A DNA stretch of 64,000 bases from Alviniconcha marisindica (Eukaryota; Mollusca; Gastropoda; Provannidae). Below the pieces are notes generated by a model. The model saw only the letters and a list, made by a program, of their open reading frames with translations, ran no database searches and had not been told where the DNA came from. Below are positions 1 to 44,220 of the stretch, piece after piece. Where the stretch lies: positions 666,001 through 730,000 of the forward strand of contig JABMCL010001960.1 in assembly GCA_018857735.1 (NCBI GenBank). The letters run 5' to 3'. Position numbers and translations under genes: made by a program. Each line of letters opens with the position of its first letter. The first letter of the stretch is position 1.

Positions 1-585
1 GCCAGATTACACCCCCCTCTTCACAGAACAGTTAGAAACTAGCGAACTCCAACTCCGGCCTAGTAGTGGAGAGAAGCAGCGAAACAAGAGGGGATGGTAG
101 ACGGCAGTGTTACTTCTATATCTGTGACAGTGTAGAGGGATTGGGGTTAATTGTGTGTGTGTTAAGCCACAGGGATTGGGGTTAATTTTTGTGTTGCTTC
201 TGTTATGTGCAGATTTCTTCATGTGTTAGTTTAGTAGAATTAATGAAATTTAATTAATGCTGAACAGAAACTTAGACTAACTATGACATATCATTTTCTA
301 CAAGTTACTCCAGACCTGCAAGAGAAATATATCATTGAAAGCACCATGCCTTTGATAAGTGATACAGTAAAACGTTTGGCCGCCGCTCGGTCATTTATTA
401 TACATGCTGTTTATATTTACTTAGAAACTGGGACTGAACTTGTGACATATTATTATCATTGTGAGCACACTTAACGTTGGATACTTTTCCCTGTGGAATG
501 TCACTGTCAAGTTGGATTTAACTGTATAACAAGCGTCAGAACAGGTAGGATATTTCACTGATTTAGCCGGCTTGCCCACAGTACA
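1..585. other. no gene recognised
   Basis: I see no convincing coding exon, RNA gene or named repeat here. Short open frames exist on both strands, but none has recognisable motifs or splice context. The stretch contains ordinary AT-rich sequence leading into a long GT microsatellite. Confidence 0.4.
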
Positions 586-587
<2 letters not shown>

Positions 588-643
<56 letters not shown>

Positions 644-667
644 TGTGTTTGGTGTGTGTGTGTGTGT

Positions 668-715
<48 letters not shown>

Positions 716-742
716 GTGTGTTCAGTGTGTGGTGTGTGTGTG
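588..742. repeat. (GT)n microsatellite, interrupted
   Basis: A long GT dinucleotide array with a few interruptions, followed by a short CTGT-rich stretch to about 810. The Cys/Val and His/Thr open frames here on either strand are translations of the simple repeat, not genes. Confidence 0.95.
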
Positions 743-1122
743 TCCCTGGGTTTCAGTATGGTTGTGTGTCTGTAAGCGCTCTGTCTGTCTGCCTGTCTGT
801 CTGTCTGTCTCTGTTTCACAGTATGCCAGTCGATCGATGTATGGCAGTATGTCTGCCTGTCACAATTTATGCCGCAGTTATTGGTAGTCTGCATGAGCAT
901 GCCTACACATTTTGGTTTTGGTTTTACTAGAGCCATGTAGAGAATTATTCACAGAATTAAAAGCACTTTATTTTCAGCCAAAACTCTCATTACTGCTTAG
1001 TTCCTCAATATAATATATTCAGTGTAACGAGCATCTACACTGTGAGTAGTATGCCATCAGTTATATACCACTGAAAACCTCCTCTGAATTTTAAGATTTT
1101 TACCGTAGTGCGTGCACGCATG

Positions 1123-1124
1123 CC

Positions 1125-1141
<17 letters not shown>
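1123..1141. repeat. poly-C tract (19 C) next to a CA run
   Basis: Nineteen consecutive C followed by a short CA repeat. It is the first of nine C or G homopolymers of 15 or more bases in the window. Confidence 0.95.
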
Positions 1142-1156
<15 letters not shown>

Positions 1157-2004
1157 ATTATTAAACCGATAATGCAATGTTCCAAGCGGTGAATGAACAA
1201 TATTTCGGCCGTTATACGGCACGTATTTTGTGTTTAGCTATGTAGTCCTACACTAATAATTATTCTTCCACCACATGCACACAATCATTGACTTTGACAG
1301 CTTACAAAAGAGAAAACCGAACGCATGCATAAATTAACTGGATCATACGTTTTGTACTAAGGCTGACATATCTTGGAACACACGCAGTAGTTCTTTGTTA
1401 TCACGCTCGGCTTTAGTTGACCATGGGGTCGACCACAGCCTTGATCCAAGCTTTACAAGCTTTCAGCCTTGTTTTTGGCTTCGGAAGCGGCTAGAATGTG
1501 ACACCTGCACATTTGTCAGGGTATCGTTCGTCTGACTTACACTGGCCATAGCAACAATTTCGTTTTCCTGGTTTCTTTCCTGCCATGTCGAACACTGCCA
1601 ACTGACCACTTGCAGTGTCTGGCACGAAAGCTTGCCAGGCCATTTCAGGCCTTGTCAAAACACGTGGGCACCTCATTATGCTGCGGCACGCGATTGGCTG
1701 AAATCTAAGGATGTGTCTGCTTTGACTGACAGGAGTGGAGTCGTCTATTCAACTAACTGCTATCTCTTTCTGGGTCCCCGAGACAAGGCTGCGCCTCCCA
1801 CAAGTCAACAAATAAACAAATCCCCTCCGAAGCGAGTGAAGAACCTAGCGACACCGTCATCCATTTTTATGTTTATTTCTTCCTCATCCACAGGATCCGA
1901 TCAGCCAATCAGAGGCAATGTTCGTCGAATAGGGCGAATGTTCCCAGAACATGTTGAGCAAAGCTTTTTGGACCCCGAATGTAGCTTCGTCGCAGTTCGA
2001 CGCG
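1142..2004. other. no gene recognised
   Basis: A 139-codon open frame on the plus strand (1632-2051) has no recognisable domain, biased composition or splice context, and the 65-bp tandem repeat starting at 2005 runs across its 3' end. I treat the stretch as intergenic. It may include terminal sequence of the DIRS-like element that follows. Confidence 0.35.
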
Positions 2005-2128
2005 GAATACTCCCAACTAGGTTCGCGAAGAAAAGTTCGGCGCCCGATTAAGAACCAACCAGGTTCGACGAATACTTCCAACTAGGTTCGCGAACAAAAA
2101 CATTCGCCCAATTAAGAACGGGCTTTAG
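2005..2128. repeat. two-copy 65-bp tandem repeat with TTCGCGAA palindrome
   Basis: The unit starting with GAATACTCCCAACTAGG at 2005 recurs at 2070, each copy carrying GGTTCGCGAA and ending in ATTAAGAAC. It directly abuts the DIRS-like coding remnant. DIRS elements have complex terminal repeats, so this may be part of one, but that is inference. Confidence 0.55.
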
Positions 2129-3830
2129 TAGCATCCTGGATGTGGACCCCCCTCAGTTTGTTCACCACCGTCGGAACCAGGGTCGGGGGTGGGAACGCGT
2201 AGAGGAGTGAGAATGTCTACGGCTGGACCAGAGCGTCCACTGCGTGAAGATCCGAGTTGTCCCGGGACATATACCTGTTCAGCTGGGCCGTCGAGCTGGA
2301 GGCGAACAGGTCTATGTCCGGTGTCCCGAACAGGCTGAAGATCCTTTGTACCGTCCTGGGACACATGAACCACTCTGTCACCCTCCTGCGTGACAGGGCG
2401 TCCGCCACCGTGTTCCCCATTCCCCCCCCCCCCCCCCCCCCCCCCCCACGTAGACCGGCATCAGCTTGATCCGTTGTCTCTGACACCAGAGGAGAATGCG
2501 GCAGGCTAGACATGATAGCCGAGGCGACCTGGTTCCCCCCTTCCTTCGCCAGATACGTTACTGACTGTTGTCGTGTTGTCATCTGTACGCACACGGATTT
2601 GCCCTTCACGCGGTGCAGAAACGTCAACAGAGCGTTCTGTACTGCCAGCATCTCCAGATAACTGATGTGGTGACGTTTCTCCTCCGTCGACCACTGTCCG
2701 CTGGCCGCAGAGAGGGACTGAAGACTGGCCCCCATCCCGTGCCCGACGCATCTGTCGCCATCATAACATCGGCCGCCGGTCGCCTGAGGGGGCGAGGCGT
2801 GTGTTGCAGGCACTGCCAGAACTCCAGGTTGACTCTGGCTTCCGAGTGGAGCGGAACCTGTTTGCCCATATCTCCCGGGTGTTTGTACACACTCGTCAGA
2901 GCTGTCTGTAGTTCCCTCGTGTGCAGACGGGCGAGAGGCACAGCGTATAATGCAAAAGTCACTTTGCCGAAGGTCAGTAGGCGTCTGGCGGTGGTGGAGG
3001 GGCGGGCCAACGACTCGGCCAGAGTTTGTATTTCCTCTCTTTTCCTGAGGGAGGCTGACTGACAGATCCTGTGTGTCCCACTGGAAACCTAAATACGTGA
3101 AGCATTGTCTCGGTGTTGAGGGTGAACCCTAAACTTTGGAGGAGCCTGACGGTTCGTCGCCTGCTGATCCCAGCCATAGCCCTGCTTCTGGCGAGTATTA
3201 GTACGTCGTCCAGGTAAAAAAACTACATGAATGCCGCGGGAACGTAGGTAGTGTGCTGTTGGTTTGGTCACACGCGTGAAGGTCCTGGGGCTGGAAAACA
3301 GGCCAAACGGGAGACACCTGTAGCGGTATGCCTGGCCCCGCCAGATAAACTGTAGGAAGCGCCTGTGCCTGAGGTGCACTGGGATGTGAAAGTAGGCGTC
3401 CTTCAGGTCGAGGCACACTGCCCAGCCGTTGTGTTGGACCAACTGGAACACGTCTTTCAACGATGTCATTTGGAAGTGGGGGCAGCGTATGAATCGGCTG
3501 AGGGGTTTTAGGTTGATGACCGGTCTCAGCTCTTTGGGGAGAGAAAGACCTTGCTGACTAAAAACCCGGGTGAACGAAGGCTCTTTTCTATGGCGCCTTT
3601 GCTCAGGAGATCCTGCAGTATGGACGAAGAGGTCTTCGTCCATTAGGTGGGAATTCCGAGGTCCTAGTTTTGTTTCCATAGCTCCGGCCATTGAGGAAGC
3701 CATGTTGGGTGGTTTGGAGAGGAACTCGAGCAGGTAACCTCCGCCGACGGTCTGAATGACAAAGGGGCTGTCCGTCAGCTCCTGCCAGGCAGGGAGATGG
3801 AGCGCTAAGCTGCCCGCTCTTGTCACCCTG
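2124..3830 (-). pseudogene. DIRS-like retroelement remnant: reverse transcriptase plus RNase H, frameshifted
   Basis: Reading on the minus strand from 3826 to 2124, the frames give the usual order of a DIRS-type pol. First comes a reverse transcriptase with a RPVINLKPLSRFI block, a CLDLKDAYFHIPV block (catalytic Asp motif) and RCLPFGLFSSPRTFTR. Next is a YLDD catalytic box encoded at 3205-3216, reached only by a frame change in a run of seven T. Then follow an RNase H-like part with MMATDASGTGWG (about 2740-2775) and an ADALSR block followed by RIFSLFGTPDIDLFAS. The last two pieces are typical of DIRS/Ngaro polyproteins and argue against Gypsy. At least three frame changes and a 26-C homopolymer (2422-2447) break the frame. 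I see no tyrosine recombinase or gag. The 5' side is cut by a SINE at about 3832. The element is inactive. Confidence 0.85.
2422..2447. repeat. poly-C tract (26 C) inside the DIRS-like remnant
   Basis: Twenty-six C on the plus strand, which on the coding minus strand inserts a polyglycine run between the RNase H and ADALSR blocks. It clearly expanded after the element was inserted. Confidence 0.95.
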
Positions 3831-3831
3831 G

Positions 3832-4155
3832 GGGCCGTGGTGTAGTCAGGCTTTCTGGTTAAACTTTGGTAAGCGGAAGGACCTCGGTTCGATACCGCTT
3901 CGGCTCTCCTTTCTCTTCAGAAAGGTTGTGGTTTGTGGACACTGTCTTGTGACTTTGTCCATCACTTCCTACTGAAACATTAAATGGCTCTCATCGCTGC
4001 CCATCTTAATGCAGCAATCATTCTGGTGGTGACAGTGTAGCGATAGGTATATAATCTCCCTCTTCCCCCATCTCCATACCCCCTTCCCCCCCCTTCTCCC
4101 CGTCCCTAATAAGCCTTGCGGTTTCTGTGGACGTTAAGCACAATGTTTACTTTAC
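3832..4155 (+). mobile_element. tRNA-type SINE, copy 1
   Basis: The head holds a pol III B-box-like GGTTCGATACC (about 3891-3901), preceded by an A-box-like stretch. The body runs through AAATGGCTCTCATCGCTGCC and GGTGGTGACAGTGTAGCG to a tail ending near TTAAGCACAATGTTTAC. Sequence closely like this recurs at about 4905-5222 (reverse), 8440-8706 (forward) and 32615-32950 (reverse), so it is a dispersed family. It interrupts the 5' side of the DIRS remnant. Confidence 0.8.
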
Positions 4156-4904
4156 TTACAGGTCAGTCCGACCGTCTCTTTGACCGAAAGCTCGATACTT
4201 CAGTTGCAACTGAATAACAATATTAGTACTGTATTCATCCCAGTGGGTATTATATATTAACGCACAACGAAGAATTGAACTGCACTTATCTCAATAATCA
4301 AAAAAGAGCTATGAATGGGTCTGACCCGTACCGGCGAAGCAGTCCGCCGCCGAAGTAGTCAACCCCTTTCAATCGTACCCCGACAGTATGAACTTTTAAA
4401 ACGCCCGCCAAGTGCTGATAGCTAATGTCTGGCTTTACTCAACTTGTGCAGTTGCGGATGTGAATGACCAGAACTGAAGGGTGATTATTTGTTGAAGTTT
4501 TTCAGTACTGTTCTTGCCTGTCGTGACCGTGAGACAGTGTGCAAGCAAATTATATGCGGTGAAGTGTAAAAGAAAAAAAGAAAAGGAAAAAAAGGAAAAA
4601 TAATTGTTGTGGCGTTATGCTTAGATCCGGAAGACCTTAAACAGAGTAAATATGACGATGAAAAAAGAAGAAGAAGAAAATGACAGAGAGAGATCTTGTA
4701 AAGAGCCTACTGACTGCATCAGCCCTCCCCCAACTTGAGCTGATTTTTGGCGGGTTCAGTCACAGTGTTAAACAGAGAGCAGACGGATTTGTCAAAAATC
4801 TGATCGTGGTGGGGACCATTATTACGCTGGTTGCCTAGGTCAAACACGTATTTCGCTACCAGAGTTGCTCATCATAGACTACCGGCACATGGTGGTGAAA
4901 CAGC
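4156..4904. other. no gene recognised
   Basis: Between two SINE copies. A purine-rich stretch lies at 4560-4695 (AAAAGAAAAAAAG-type and GAA repeats). No exon or conserved frame is visible. Confidence 0.4.
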
Positions 4905-5222
4905 AGTGAACTTGGTGTTTAACGTCCACAAAAACCATAAGGCTTATTAGGGACAGGAAGAAGGGGGTGTGGAGGCGTGGGAAGAGGGAGATTATATACC
5001 TATTGCTACACTCACCACCAGAATGACTCCTACATTAAGATGAGCAGTGATGAGAGCCATTTTAATATTTCATTAATTATGAGGGACAACCTCACAAGAC
5101 AGTGTCCACAAACCACAACCTTTTTGATGAGAAAGGAGAGTCAAAGCGGAATCAAACCGAGGCCGTCCTTCTGCTTACCAGCCTAACGCCTTACTGCTAG
5201 GCCAAACCGGTTCACTCATAAT
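4905..5222 (-). mobile_element. tRNA-type SINE, copy 2
   Basis: Reverse-complement copy of the family at 3832. The tail side comes first (TTTAACGTCCACAAAAACC) and the head last (GCCAAACCGGTTCACTC), with the inverted B-box-like GGAATCAAACCGAGG near 5148. The 69-codon plus-strand frame inside it is an accident of the repeat. Confidence 0.8.
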
Positions 5223-5227
5223 GGTGA

Positions 5228-5300
5228 GATGGTGATGTTGGGCTTAATGTCCTCAGATGTCTGGCTGACATATTAGGGACAAAGTAATGGTGAAAGGATA
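5228..5300. repeat. fragment of the TCCTCAGATGTC SINE-tail family
   Basis: Contains TTAATGTCCTCAGATGTC and GACATATTAGGGACAA, which recur at about 10722 and 51211. No more of the element is recognisable at this site. The 340 bases that follow, to about 5640, show nothing I can name. Confidence 0.6.
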
Positions 5301-5639
5301 TCAGCCCAATCCTAGCGAAAGAAACCCACTATCTAGGTGGTAGACTCTGCTTGCATGGGAATACTCTCGGCTAACACACCTAAGAAGCTCCAAATGAAGG
5401 TAGACGTGTATTCAGAAAAAGTGGAATAAAGCTCTGTCATTAATTAGCAGCACATTTCGATCATTTTAGAAGGTTTTGTTTTTTTTTTTAATGCTGATTT
5501 TAGAAAGTTTGAGAGTACTTTCAACAAAGAAAAGTAACTCCAAGTACAAATACTCCATCTTTGACCTATGGATCCATGAGGGATGCATGAAAGTGTTAGA
5601 CTGGAAAAAATAGCCCCAGAGGTGTTCAGGCATATTTTA

Positions 5640-7890
5640 GTGCGACCCGTGGGACCCTCGAGACGTGAGTTTAGTGCGTCCTTTTCAGTTCTAGTGCGTA
5701 AGGGTTAAGCTTCAGTTTGTTGCTTTGCATCCATGACAAAGTATCGCTTATACAGGACTGAATGTTGGACTGAGCAGAAGTAAAATCGCTAGGTGGTGCA
5801 CTGTCTGAGCCGGATTTCTGTGTCATCAGCGTACTTGTGATAGTCACAGCTGTGACATGATACGACATCAGACAGGGGTTGTGAGTACAGGGTGAATAAT
5901 ACAGGTCCGAGGACCGATCCCTGAGGAACACCAAAGAAAAGGGGTACTGGTGTGGACATCAAACCGTCAACCATAACAGACTGCGTCCTATCACTTAGGT
6001 ATGTGTCAAACCTAGACAGTGCTACTCCCGAGATTCCAAAAGCGCTCTCAGGTCGTCTTAACAGGATGGCATGGTCAAGGGTGTTAAAAGCAGCACCCAG
6101 ATCCAACAGTGCAAGCATCGACACACGTTTGTGATCAGACTTAGTAAGGGGGTCTTCTAGTACACTCAAAACAATAGTTTCGGTACTGTGATATTTTCTG
6201 TACGCAGACTGTCGAATTTCGAGTAAGCTGTTTGCGAGACTGCAGTTGAAGAACTACCCTCTCTAGTATCTTCGAAACGAATGAGGAGATTTGAGATTGG
6301 TCTGAAGTTTCTTAAATCATTAACATCAAGACCCGGTTTCTTCAGTATGGGTGTCTGACGAGAGCCTGCTTTAACCCAGACGGGACAGTGCCGGTGGACA
6401 AAGAAACACTGACAATCCTTCTGACAAGGGGGACTATGTCATGCAGACACTGCTTATTAAGAGATGGGGTCGAGGTACAACTTTTCGTTGGTGACTGAGA
6501 AATGAGTCTACAGATCAGCTTTTTTGTCACAGGTTCAAACATGGACAACTGAGGTCCATCGAACTTAAAAAATGATGGTGGGTCATGGGGACAAGAGTCA
6601 AGGTCTTCACGGATCCGCTTGATCTTGATCACGAAAAACTGAGTCACAAAACCGCTGTGGCAGGTCTGAAACGGGAATGTTCGATGGCAGAGAGGTAGTC
6701 TTTGCTTTGCCGAGCAGTTCGTTAGACTACCACAGCAAAAAGCTGCTTAGTGGTAGAGCAGATGTATCTTGCTGCTGTAATGAATTAAGTTTCCTGGCGT
6801 CCCGCATGCATCTCTTCACGGTGGCCCACTCTTTGACGAAGATTTTCCTGTGGACAGTCAGGCGAATTGACCCCCAACGACACTCTGCCTGTCGTCTTCC
6901 TCTGCGTCCCTCTCTGATCTCATTAGTCAACCACGGGGCTGAGCGTCGGTGGCTGACGCAGCGGGTGACCACAGGGGCGTGGCGGTCCATGGCTGCACTA
7001 AGACCAGTACTGTAGCTATCCACAAGGTCTCTGTCGGGACACTGACTGTAGCGATCTGCGAAACACTTGACGTCCGTCTGGAAATCAGGAAGAGACAGCC
7101 TTGGTATTTCGAGATTTGACAGTACGCTTTGCTTTGCTTGGTGCTGTGATCATCAACTGACATAGAAGGCTCTTGTGGTCGGAGAGGCCGGGCATGTCAA
7201 GATTCAAGATTGTTTTATTATCTCATTCGAGAAATTAAAACGTGGCTGAACATTAACCACATCACAGTACACAATAACATATTTTAGAACTCAAAGAACA
7301 GTTACTGAAAATACAAATAATTTACACACATACACACTGACACACGTCCTCTCGCTCCAGCACGAGACAACTCACATCTGAGAGAACTACAGGAACGTCA
7401 GCGACTTAGTTATGTCAAACCGTGGTCACTGAGCATAGTCTTGAGGTGATTCACCTGGGTATCATTGTAATGAAAGTTAAAATCGCCAAGCAGTCACTGT
7501 GGGAACCTGCAAACTGTGTGAGAAACTCGGGGAACTCCAGGACTGAGAAACAACTGATTGGAGAGTTTGTTCTTCCTGCTGGGAAGCGGGCACACAACCG
7601 ATACGGAAAAGTTCCTGCCGGAGATATGAAGCTCGACAGCCTCAAAAGACTCAGTGAAAGGACAATTAAGCGTTTGAAAGATGTACTGTCACAGAAAGCG
7701 TCCCGAAGAATGAAGGCAATACCTCCGCCCCTCGAACCTGTCGCGAGGGAACGATCGTAGCACATAACCTCGAGGCGTCATTTCGGCAATACAGGCTTCG
7801 TCGCCCTGTGCATATAACCATGTCTCTGTCATTAGCAAAATGTCAATGCCGTCATCGAGGATCATTTCATAAATGTCACTGGCTTTCTGG
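5640..7890 (-). pseudogene. CR1/L2-like non-LTR retrotransposon (LINE), broken
   Basis: On the minus strand from 7890 down the pieces follow LINE order. An AP-endonuclease part (about 7890-7420) carries RSLATGSRGGGIAF. A linker (about 7163-6727) carries DRHAPVVTRCVSHRRSAPWLT. The reverse transcriptase (about 6650-5670) carries LALLDLGAAFNTLDHAILL, FGVPQGSVLGPVLF and the catalytic block YHKYADDTEIRL (YADD at about 5821-5832). At least three frame changes separate these blocks. In the first RT box the usual FDT is FNT (Asp to Asn), so the copy would be catalytically dead even without the breaks. A separate repeat is inserted at 7197-7415. Confidence 0.85.
7197..7415. mobile_element. unclassified insertion within the LINE
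   Basis: LINE coding similarity stops at about 7196 and resumes at about 7416. The insert begins TCAAGATTCAAGATTGTTTTATTATC, a style seen at 3' ends of other LINEs or SINEs, and contains a short CACACA run. I cannot give it a class. Confidence 0.45.
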
Positions 7891-8439
7891 TAACAAGACT
7901 CTGAGAATTAAAGTACAGTACCTTTATGATCTTTGAATATGGAATCAGGCGTAGCTATTTGTATTACCCTGTTCTCCATTTTGCAATTTGCAAAGATGAA
8001 GACCTTCTCCCTTCATTCTCTGTTTGGTTTTAATCTGTTCCACAGATTCAGAGTGTAACTACTCTAACTTGTTTCAGACAAATATTTTGCCAGTAATGGT
8101 CTTGTCGTGTTTGAAAGTGACATATATTTTGCTTTCTTACTATGCTACTTACAAATCCTTTTCATACTGCAACTGAAACACGTCTATACTGAGTTGGCAG
8201 GGCTGCCAACCACCAGAGTAATACTGACATGAAGAACTACGAGAATAGGCCTTTGAATAAACCTATTATTGCTATAATGAGTCAACAAACCTGAAAGTGT
8301 ACAATTAAAAGTGACATAGCCTGACACGAGAACTGAACCCAGAACGTAGAACACGAAATACAAAGGGCATCATACTCAAAACATAATACTTCTGCACAGC
8401 TGGAGTTTCATATTAGACTTGTCCCCTTAAAACTGCCAA
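7891..8439. other. no gene recognised
   Basis: AT-rich sequence with no exon, RNA gene or named repeat that I can support. Confidence 0.35.
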
Positions 8440-8706
8440 GGAGCTCTCCGGGCTAAACCGGTTCGCTATCCTTTCTCTTCAAAAGTTGTGGACACTGTCT
8501 TGTGTCTTGTGACTTTGTCCCTCACAATTAATGAAACATTAAAATGGCTCTCATCGCTGCCCATCTTAATGCAGGAGTCATTCTGGTGGTGACAGAGTAG
8601 CGATAGGTATATAATCTCCCTCTTCCCCCACCTCCATACCCCCTCCCCCCTTCTTCCCGTCCGGCCTAATAAGCCTTATGGTTTCTGTGGACGTTAAGCA
8701 CCATGT
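8440..8706 (+). mobile_element. tRNA-type SINE, copy 3
   Basis: Same body and tail as the copy at 3832 (AAAATGGCTCTCATCGCTGCC, GATAGGTATATAATCTCCC, GGACGTTAAGCACCATGTTTAC). The head is shortened: the GGGCTAAACCGGTTCGC start runs straight into the CTTTCTCTTC block, so the B box is missing. Confidence 0.8.
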
Positions 8707-8739
8707 TTACTCAAGTTACTCCGGGCTAAACGTAAGTAG

Positions 8740-8905
8740 CAGGGAGTCCCAGGGAGCCACTTAAAGCAGTCGCTAATGCCGGAGTCCTGAACTCTCACCA
8801 AGTGGCATGCTTGTAAATACAAGGTGCATGAACTCCGCCAGAGATACATCCTTATTTGAGGATGTAATAAAGATGTACCTCTGCTGGTGGAGTTTATGTA
8901 CTGCA
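8740..8905. repeat. dispersed repeat with inverted halves
   Basis: Contains CTCACCAAGTGGCATGCTTGTAAATACAAGGT and CTCCGCCAGAGATACATCC, shared with about 49697-49830 and 52603-52760. Here the second half (GATGTACCTCTGCTGGTGGAG) is the reverse complement of the first, so this copy can fold into a hairpin. Confidence 0.6.
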
Positions 8906-9566
8906 TCAGTTTCAGTACACGCAAGCAAGTAAAATAGCAGGCATTATCACAGATTACATTCAGTACTAAAAACAAATTATGGCACCACTTTTAAAATCTA
9001 GTTAGACGGCCACTGATTTTAGAATATCGTAATGTCACTTTCAGTGTATGGGCGTCACTGAACGCATGACCGTGGCACCGAACAACCTGGACTCGGACCG
9101 GGAACAAAGACTGACTAAGTGGTACTAACAATTACCAAACCTGGGATACCGTAGAGCAAGAGGTTACTATGATTAAAACTTTTAAAATCAAGTTATGCAT
9201 GTGTTTTTTTTATGAGTCCTGAAACTGTTCCTTGTTCAGTGAAAGAATTTCAGCGCCGGCGGCCTGGAACAGGAGGACACACCCTTTCAAACCGCTACGC
9301 GGCAAGAATGAAACAGCCCTGGTTTTTACTAATCAATATGGACATTTAATTTTTTTATTTTTATACTGACAGAGTTATATTGGAACAACTAGCCACCCAA
9401 CAGGCGGGAACATTAAATTCCTTCAAAAACCTTCTAGACTGATGATAAACATTGGGAACAGAAAATATATAGCACAAGGTAACCCGGTTCAGTGACGAAA
9501 CAAACCAGGTCAATACACGCAGCACTCTTAAAAAGAATAATGTTGACCATAATATACACCAAAATA

Positions 9567-9568
<2 letters not shown>

Positions 9569-9597
<29 letters not shown>
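9569..9597. repeat. poly-C tract (29 C) upstream of AGPAT exon 1
   Basis: Twenty-nine consecutive C about 175 bases upstream of the first coding exon. It could be in the promoter, the 5' UTR or an upstream intron. No TATA box is evident between it and the start codon. Confidence 0.95.
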
Positions 9598-9600
<3 letters not shown>

Positions 9601-9772
9601 ATCGATGCACACACAGTCAAATAACTGTCAGCGTCGACAGCTCAGTTGACAGCTGTTTGAAGATCAGTGGTTTCGTTTGTTTGTATTTTTCGAAATTGTT
9701 TGGGTATCTTTGGGTTAAAAGACAAATGAGCACCTATGACCCCTAACCACTGGCTGGGATCCAGTATGAGAA

Positions 9773-41869
<32,097 letters not shown>

Positions 41870-44087
41870 GTACACTGTTTGAGCAGCTTGTCTGTGAAAG
41901 AGTTGAGGTACTTGGTGCTAGAGGATTTTTGTCACAGTATTCTCCTGGTTCTGTCACTGAAGGCTGTGTTTGAAAGGCTTAGTCTGAAAGAGAACAGTCA
42001 TCTTTTTGGGATGATGAAGTGGCCTTGTTTTGTTAATGTACATCCTTTTTCCATGATGAATACTGTGGATTTCTACTACTAGTGACCACAGGGTACTGAA
42101 TGAATTCTTTCACCCTGGCTTTCACCCATTGCTTATTGCTTGTGCAAAAGAGTGTGGCACAAAGCTTTTCACATGTATGCTTAACTCTTTTAAGTAAACT
42201 TAAGTCTTTAGCTGTTTCAAATGAACTTAACTCTTCTAGCTGAGAGGCTTAGGGCCCCTTGTGAATGTGGGTTTATCTGATGATCAGTAAGCTGTTAATC
42301 CATTCTTCTCTCTGATCACACACAACCTTGATTTCATGTCAAGGTCATAGTTTAGCAAGTCCGTTACCAAAACAATGAGACAGTCCACTGGCTACCCTGC
42401 CACCTAATGAGTAATGATTCATGTCCACCAACAGCCAGATCCAATCACCCTCAGCCACCAAAACCAGGGATGGATCTTGTCAACCAACAGTTATAATCTA
42501 TCACCCTCAGTCCAGATGAACGGTGTCAATGAACTGTCAGAATCTGTCACCTCTGCTATGCATGGAAGTAATGTAGTGTGCAAAACCTTATTTCAAGATA
42601 ATGCTTTGAATCCTAAGCTTGCTTGTTTGTTGGGATTTTGTCTTGAGCAAGTTATATAGTACTAAACACTATTTTACAGGGTTAATTCAGTCATAAATGA
42701 TGGGCAGATATGCTTTCGGAATAAAAATAAAATTAATAAAAATTCACGTCACAAATTAAAGAAAGGAGTTGGAATTAATTTTAACATAGTGCTGTTTGCA
42801 TTGGAATGTGTGTTTCTTTGTTTTGGTTTTGGCTATCACATTGACTGTACAATAGATGACAGATCTATGGCTGATTGAGATCCACAATAGTGCAGTTTGT
42901 AATCAATGTCAATATTTTAGAGAAACACATATTTACAATTCATGGGTACATTGATAACTACCTGCTATGCCCAGTTTAGTTATAAGGTATATTTGCAGAC
43001 TAATGTTCTGCCAAATTATACTTAATGCATGTATACCTTATGAGGATGTGCCATGAAAAATCCAGAAATGTAGCTGCTTAGACTTGCCAACCAGATTTGA
43101 TGACCTGCCTTTGACTGCTACATACCTTTTGTGATCAAAGAGATATTTCATGACAATGATTACTATGTCTCTTAAAAATGACAGTAGCGATCAACTTGCT
43201 GTGGCTTATTTGCCTAGCTGTATGGACATATATATGTATACATGTAAGCAACAAGGGGGTGCTATGGGTGTCAGATGTACATGATGGAATGGAGGGTTAG
43301 TGAAACTGGTGTCAATGCTAATAGCCAGGAACAGCAGGTTTGTTGCTGGAGGTCACATGATGTACTCTAAACATAAAGTTAGTATGTTTGCTGCTGTTAA
43401 TTTTTCATCAGATTTAACTGCAGTTCTGGAGGTTACCTGTCAGTTTAGGCAAAAGTGGAAAATAAAATGTCAGTTTTATGTCAACTTTGAAATGTTCAAG
43501 ACATGATGCTTTGGGGCACTATGCTTTCAATGACAGTAAGTCCTTAATGTTCAGAATGTATTCACAAATTAATGCTCATTTGGTGTATTTTTGAAATTCT
43601 GAGTCAGTCAAGCACTTATTCTGTTTTGTTTTACATTCAGGTCGCTGTATGTTATTTCTGGGTCTATTGGCTTTCAGAACATTTAAACCCATGTCTGTGT
43701 TGTATTTTGACATAGAGAAGTTATGAAAGTGCCCAGGCAGTATGTTTTCAGAGTGCTGGTGGCTATAGTATTGTACGTGATCTCATCAGGGTCAGCTGAA
43801 CCTGCGTAATGACAATCATCCCATGGTATTGCCTAGCTTGTGCATGTATTGGTCATTTTTTCCCTAGTCACATCACTCATTTCTTTTCTTTTATTTGAAT
43901 GCTATGTCACACAAAGCCTTGTGGACAGTCTTCAAAGACAGTACAAATGAAAAATGAAGTTTTTGTTATTTGATACTTTGACAGATGGAAAATGTCCTCC
44001 ACATACACAATGTGGTGTGATTTGTATGAATGGTGGGTACATGCACATGTACACTCATATAAATGCATCCATGCATCATGCACATGT

Positions 44088-44090
<3 letters not shown>
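41870..44090. other. AGPAT 3' flank / probable 3' UTR, no other gene seen
   Basis: No recognisable exon. The first part is presumably AGPAT 3' UTR. Short frames near 41879 and 42414 have no motif. Confidence 0.4.
42720..42725 (+). promoter_or_regulatory. candidate AGPAT polyadenylation signal
   Basis: AATAAA about 850 bases after the stop, in an AT-rich context. Another AATAAA lies at 45005-45010. Which, if either, is used cannot be told from sequence alone. Confidence 0.3.
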
Positions 44091-44159
<69 letters not shown>

Positions 44160-44220
44160 ACACACATTCACACACACACACGTACACACATTCACACATA
44201 CTCACACACAAATGATTACA
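44091..44220. repeat. (CA)n microsatellite
   Basis: Long CA array with CGTACACACATTCA interruptions in its right half. Confidence 0.95.

Noticed and set aside
421..936. Long His/Thr- and Cys/Val-rich open frames on both strands
   Set aside because: They are translations of the GT/CA microsatellite; the same holds at 19647-19915, 25377-25646, 43907-44324, 53022-53822 and 63567-63897.
1632..2051. 139-codon plus-strand open frame
   Set aside because: No domain, no splice context, and its 3' end runs into a tandem repeat beside a retroelement.
3880..3905. tRNA gene
   Set aside because: The B-box-like GGTTCGATACC belongs to a SINE head; there is no full cloverleaf and the body matches dispersed copies.
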